The translations under genes were made by a program, and so were the position numbers. Under the pieces are notes generated by a model. The model searched no databases, was not told where the DNA came from, and saw nothing but the letters and a program-made list of their open reading frames with translations. Shown piece after piece: positions 60,734 to 64,000 of a DNA stretch of 64,000 bases (positions are counted from its first letter, which is position 1; each line of letters opens with the position of its first letter). The DNA lies in NCBI RefSeq assembly GCF_025399835.1, contig NZ_JAODVR010000001.1, positions 2,418,001-2,482,000 of the forward strand. The letters are read 5' to 3'. Source of the stretch: Haloarchaeobius sp. HME9146. Its GTDB lineage: Archaea; Halobacteriota; Halobacteria; Halobacteriales; Natrialbaceae.

Positions 60734-62911
60734 ATGAGTTCCCAGGCAGGGACCGACCTGGTCATGACGGTTCGAGCCGCCGAGAAGCGCGACGCCGGTC
60801 GCGGCGTCGCACGCATCCCCGAATCGGCCCGCAAGGCTCTCGGGGTGCTGAGCGGCGACACCGTCGTCATCGAGGGGTCGCGTCGGAGCGTCGCGAAGGT
60901 CTGGCCTGCCGGCCCGGACGTCCCGGATGGCGTGGTACAGATCGACGCCGATACACGGGCGAACGCCGGCGCGAAGGTCGGCGAGAGCGTCACCGTCTCC
61001 GCCCGCGAGGTCGAAGACGCCGAGGTCATCCACCTCGCTCCACCGGAGACGCTCAAGCGCGTCCCGACTGGCATCATCCAGCGCGCCATCACCCGCGACC
61101 TCGACGGCCGCCCCGTCAGCGTCAACGAACGCATCAGGCTCGAACGCATCTCCTCCACACCGTTCCGCATCGTCTCGACCACCCCTGACTCCCCCGTCCG
61201 CATCACGAACGACACCGAGATCGTCGTCGAGGGCGAGTCCTACGACCCCGCAACCCGGGCCCCGGCAGGCACCGACGGCCAGCAGACGGGGAGCTCCGGG
61301 TCCGGGCCGCAGTCGCCCCCGCCGGAGAAACCGAGCGGCGTCAGCTACGAGGACATCGGTGGCCTCGACAACGAGCTCGAACTCGTCCGGGAGATGGTCG
61401 AACTCCCGCTCTCCGAACCGGAACTGTTCCAGAAGCTCAACATCGACCCGCCCCGCGGCGTCCTCCTCTACGGCCCGCCAGGCACCGGGAAGACGCTCAT
61501 CGCCAAAGCGGTCGCGAACGAGGTCAACGCCTCGTTCATCAACATCTCCGGCCCGGAGGTGATGTCGAAGTACAAGGGCGAGTCCGAGGAGAAGATTCGC
61601 GAGACGTTCGAGCGCGCCCGCAAGGAAGCCCCCGCCATCGTCTTCTTCGACGAGATCGACTCCATCGCGGGCAAGCGCGACGACGAGAGCGACGTGGAGA
61701 ACCGCGTCGTCGCCCAGTTGCTCTCGCTGATGGACGGTCTGGAGTCCCGCGGCGACGTGGTCGTCATCGGCGCGACCAATCGCGTCGACTCGCTGGACCC
61801 GGCGCTTCGCCGTGGCGGGCGGTTCGACCGCGAGATCGAGATCGGCGTCCCCGACGAGGGTGGCCGCCGCGAGATTCTCGACGTGCACACCCGCGGGATG
61901 CCACTCGCGGACGACGTGAACCTCGACAAGATCGCCAGCCGGACCCACGGGTTCGTCGGGGCCGACCTCGACAGCGTCGTGAGCGAGGCCGCCATGGTCG
62001 CCATCCGTAACCGGCCCGCCGAGGACGAAGAACGCGCGGCGTGGAACCAGAACCCGTCGGTCTCCAGAAGCGACTTCGAGGCAGCACTGGCGTCTGTCGA
62101 ACCGTCAGCCATGCGCGAGTACATCGCCGAACAGCCCAACGTCGACTTCTCCGACGTGGGTGGCCTCGACGACGCGAAACAGACGCTACGCGAGGCTATC
62201 GAGTGGCCGCTGAGCTACGGGCCGCTGTTCGAGGCGGCGAACACCAGCCCGCCCTCCGGCGTCCTCCTCTACGGTCCGCCAGGGACCGGGAAGACGCTGC
62301 TCGCCCGGGCTCTCGCCGGCGAATCCGGCGTGAACTTCATCCGGGTCGACGGCCCCGAACTACTGGACCGGTACGTCGGCGAATCTGAGAAAGCCGTCAG
62401 GAAGGTGTTCGAGCGCGCCCGGCAGTCCGCCCCCTCCATCATCTTCCTCGACGAACTCGACGCCATCGCGGGCGAGCGCGACGAGGACAGCAACGAGGTG
62501 ACCGAGCGCGTCGTCTCCCAGCTCCTGACCGAACTCGACGGGCTCGCGGAGAACCCGAACCTCGTCGTCCTCGCCGCGACGAACCGCCGCGAGTTCATCG
62601 ACCGCGCCCTGCTCCGTCCCGGCCGCCTCGACACCCACATCGAGGTGCCCGAACCGGACGAGGCGGGTCGCCGCAAGATTCTCGAGGTCAAGACCGAGGG
62701 CAAGCCCCTCGGGGAGGACGTGGACCTCGACGAGCTCGCAAGCGAGACGGCGGGTTACACCGGCGCAGACGTGGAAGCCCTCGTCAGGGACGCCTCGATG
62801 CGTGCCATCCGCGAACTCGCAGACGGGCTCTCGCCGGAAGAAGCGAACGCGAAGACGGACGAACTCATCATCGAGGCACGCCACTTCGAGGCCGCGAAGA
62901 AGCGACTGTAG
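60734..62911 (+). CDS. cdc48: Cdc48/VCP-type AAA+ ATPase
   Basis: 725 aa. An N domain (1-185) is followed by two AAA modules. GPPGTGKT appears near residues 246 and 515, Walker B is FFDEID and FLDELD, with sensor and arginine-finger blocks FDREIEIGVPD and LRPGRLDTHIEVPEPDEAGR. It unfolds proteins for the proteasome. Full length. Divergent from the zinc-finger mini-protein. Confidence 0.95.
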   Translation: MSSQAGTDLVMTVRAAEKRDAGRGVARIPESARKALGVLSGDTVVIEGSRRSVAKVWPAGPDVPDGVVQIDADTRANAGAKVGESVTVSAREVEDAEVIHLAPPETLKRVPTGIIQRAITRDLDGRPVSVNERIRLERISSTPFRIVSTTPDSPVRITNDTEIVVEGESYDPATRAPAGTDGQQTGSSGSGPQSPPPEKPSGVSYEDIGGLDNELELVREMVELPLSEPELFQKLNIDPPRGVLLYGPPGTGKTLIAKAVANEVNASFINISGPEVMSKYKGESEEKIRETFERARKEAPAIVFFDEIDSIAGKRDDESDVENRVVAQLLSLMDGLESRGDVVVIGATNRVDSLDPALRRGGRFDREIEIGVPDEGGRREILDVHTRGMPLADDVNLDKIASRTHGFVGADLDSVVSEAAMVAIRNRPAEDEERAAWNQNPSVSRSDFEAALASVEPSAMREYIAEQPNVDFSDVGGLDDAKQTLREAIEWPLSYGPLFEAANTSPPSGVLLYGPPGTGKTLLARALAGESGVNFIRVDGPELLDRYVGESEKAVRKVFERARQSAPSIIFLDELDAIAGERDEDSNEVTERVVSQLLTELDGLAENPNLVVLAATNRREFIDRALLRPGRLDTHIEVPEPDEAGRRKILEVKTEGKPLGEDVDLDELASETAGYTGADVEALVRDASMRAIRELADGLSPEEANAKTDELIIEARHFEAAKKRL

Positions 62912-62964
62912 GCCGTCACACGGCACCCGAAATCCCTTGGGGTCTCCCGGTGAACACCTCGCGC

Positions 62965-63861
62965 ATGAGCGACGTCGTCGTCGACCAACTGCCCCCTGAC
63001 GAAGCGTTCGCACTGGTCTCCCACGAGACGCGGTTCCGGATCCTCGAAGCGCTCAACGAGGCCGACGAACCCCTCCCCTTCGCCCGGCTCCGCGAGCGCG
63101 TCGGGACCCGCGACACCGGCCAGTTCAACTACCACCTCGGCAAGCTGACCGACCGGTTCGTCCGGAAGGTCGAAGACGGCGATGGGCACTACCAGTTGAC
63201 GCCAGCCGGGGAACGGGTCGTCGGCGGAGTGCTCTCCGGTGGCCTGACGAAGACCATGGACGCGGAACCGGTCCCGGTCGACGGCGAGTGCCTGTTGTGT
63301 GGCGAGCCGATGCAACTCGCCTTCGAGGTCGACCGCATCCGTATCGACTGTCCCGACTGTGGTGAGCAGTTCACCAACGTCGAGGTCCCGGCAGGCGTGA
63401 TGGACGGGCGGCCGCGCGAGGAGGCACCGGCGGTCGTCGACCGCTGGCTCAAACGCCACATCCACATCAGCGAGTTCGGTTTCTGTGCGACCTGTGACGG
63501 CCCGCTCTCGCGGCGGGTCATCGCCAGGACGGACCCCGACGCCCCCGAGTGGCTGGTCGACAGCGAGGACTGGTCGGTCGCGGTCCAGAACGAGTGTGGA
63601 CGCTGTGGGAAACAGATGCACAGCGACCTCGGCGCAGGACTGTTGTCTCATCCTGCAATCGTCTCCTTCCTGTACGACCACGATATCGACGTCCGAGAGT
63701 GTCCCCTGTGGGACCACGACTGGCTGGCGGTCAAGACCGCGACCATCGAGCAGGAGGACCCGCTCCGCGTCGAACTCTCCGTCCCGCTGGACGAGGAGCG
63801 ACTCGTGCTCCTGTTGGACCGCGAGCTCGACGTGCTCGAAGAGCGTCGTGAACCGGCCTGA
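62965..63861 (+). CDS. ArsR-like winged-helix regulator with zinc-ribbon domains
   Basis: 298 aa from ATG 62965; a GTG at 62950 is alternative. The N-terminal 80 residues are a winged HTH (ALVSHETRFRILEALNEA, LRERVGTRDTGQFNYHLGKLTDRFVRK). After residue 90, CxxC pairs occur (CLLCGE, CPDCGE, CATCDG and CGRCGK), giving up to two zinc ribbons in the effector part. Haloarchaeal family; DNA target unknown. Confidence 0.85.
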   Translation: MSDVVVDQLPPDEAFALVSHETRFRILEALNEADEPLPFARLRERVGTRDTGQFNYHLGKLTDRFVRKVEDGDGHYQLTPAGERVVGGVLSGGLTKTMDAEPVPVDGECLLCGEPMQLAFEVDRIRIDCPDCGEQFTNVEVPAGVMDGRPREEAPAVVDRWLKRHIHISEFGFCATCDGPLSRRVIARTDPDAPEWLVDSEDWSVAVQNECGRCGKQMHSDLGAGLLSHPAIVSFLYDHDIDVRECPLWDHDWLAVKTATIEQEDPLRVELSVPLDEERLVLLLDRELDVLEERREPA

Positions 63862-63873
63862 GCTGCTCGCCGA

Positions 63874-64000
63874 CTACGGCGTCAGCGCGACGTACGCGAG
63901 AAGGTACCCCGTGATGGCGAACGTCACCGTCGCGAGACTCGTCCCGAGCCCCTGCAGGACCGTCTCGCGGTCGTAGCCCCGTGCGACGACGAGCGACGGC
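63874..64000 (-). CDS. C-terminal fragment of a membrane protein (cut by window edge)
   Basis: The minus strand reads the last 41 residues of a protein ending TGYLLAYVALTP, with a terminal hydrophobic helix preceded by ARGYDRETVLQGLG. It resembles the end of a transporter, but the family cannot be told from the fragment. It converges on the HTH gene. Confidence 0.55.
   Translation of the reverse strand, partial: PSLVVARGYDRETVLQGLGTSLATVTFAITGYLLAYVALTP

Noticed and set aside
1-64000. CRISPR array, rRNA operon or complete insertion sequence
   Set aside because: No regularly spaced repeats, no rRNA-like sequence and no transposase frame with inverted terminal repeats were seen.

Overview
This is a high-GC (clearly well above 60% by eye) chromosomal segment of a halophilic archaeon (class Halobacteria). 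The evidence is an acidic, Asp/Glu-rich predicted proteome; archaeal information-processing genes (NOP5 and fibrillarin, RNase P Rpp30 and Pop5, proteasome alpha, SBDS, Cdc48, a TFB-like protein); archaeal-type SAM synthetase and geranylgeranyl reductase; diadenylate cyclase of the DacZ type; and many genes with a TATA-like element about 25-30 bp upstream of the start codon, as expected for leaderless transcripts. I cannot name the genus from the sequence alone.

Layout. 1-10.7 kb: a partial thiolase, a MaoC hydratase, three HdeD/DUF308 membrane proteins, a metallophosphoesterase with membrane helices, a 14-TM drug exporter, an amidohydrolase, a VOC protein, an alpha/beta hydrolase, an RDD protein and an enoyl-CoA hydratase that resembles PaaG. 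11.1-15.0 kb: PaaI-like thioesterase, a bat-type HTH regulator, then a tight phenylacetyl-CoA epoxidase operon paaABCD in which the zinc ribbon of PaaD is a separate 55-aa gene and no PaaE reductase follows. 15-21.4 kb: a possible sliding-clamp-like protein, a GIDE-like membrane protein, nop5-flpA, gshA, a winged-helix regulator, coaD and a single-repeat TFB-like protein. 21.5-22.3 kb: tRNA-Leu(UAG) followed by T-arm-like repeats and an AT-rich pair of small membrane ORFs, which looks like the scar of an integrated element. 22.3-36 kb: a pilin-like protein, dacZ next to an MscS-type channel, then purD, a DUF255 thioredoxin-domain protein, a second metallophosphoesterase, an ATP-grasp protein, cysK, and a three-gene minus-strand group including thiI.

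36-49 kb: a PAS response regulator, SAM synthetase, a CYTH phosphatase/cyclase-like protein, an FKBP isomerase with a Gly-Met tail, a geranylgeranyl reductase, a MinD-like ATPase paired with a KaiC-like protein that has lost its P-loop, pyrBI, and assorted small enzymes and lipoproteins. 49-53.2 kb: a co-oriented RNA-processing and protein-turnover block (DUF54-like RNA-binding protein, Rpp30, a methyltransferase, Pop5, PsmA, SBDS), a partial version of the archaeal exosome/proteasome superoperon. 53.3-64 kb: FUN14 protein, hflX with a hairpin in its leader, moaC-nnr, an aldo/keto reductase, acylphosphatase, small haloarchaeal proteins, cdc48, a winged-helix/zinc-ribbon regulator and the end of a membrane protein.

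No rRNA, CRISPR array or intact insertion sequence was seen. The features most worth testing as new biology are the split PaaD/missing PaaE arrangement, the clamp-like protein, the DacZ-MscS pair, the MinD/pseudo-KaiC pair and the tRNA-Leu scar.
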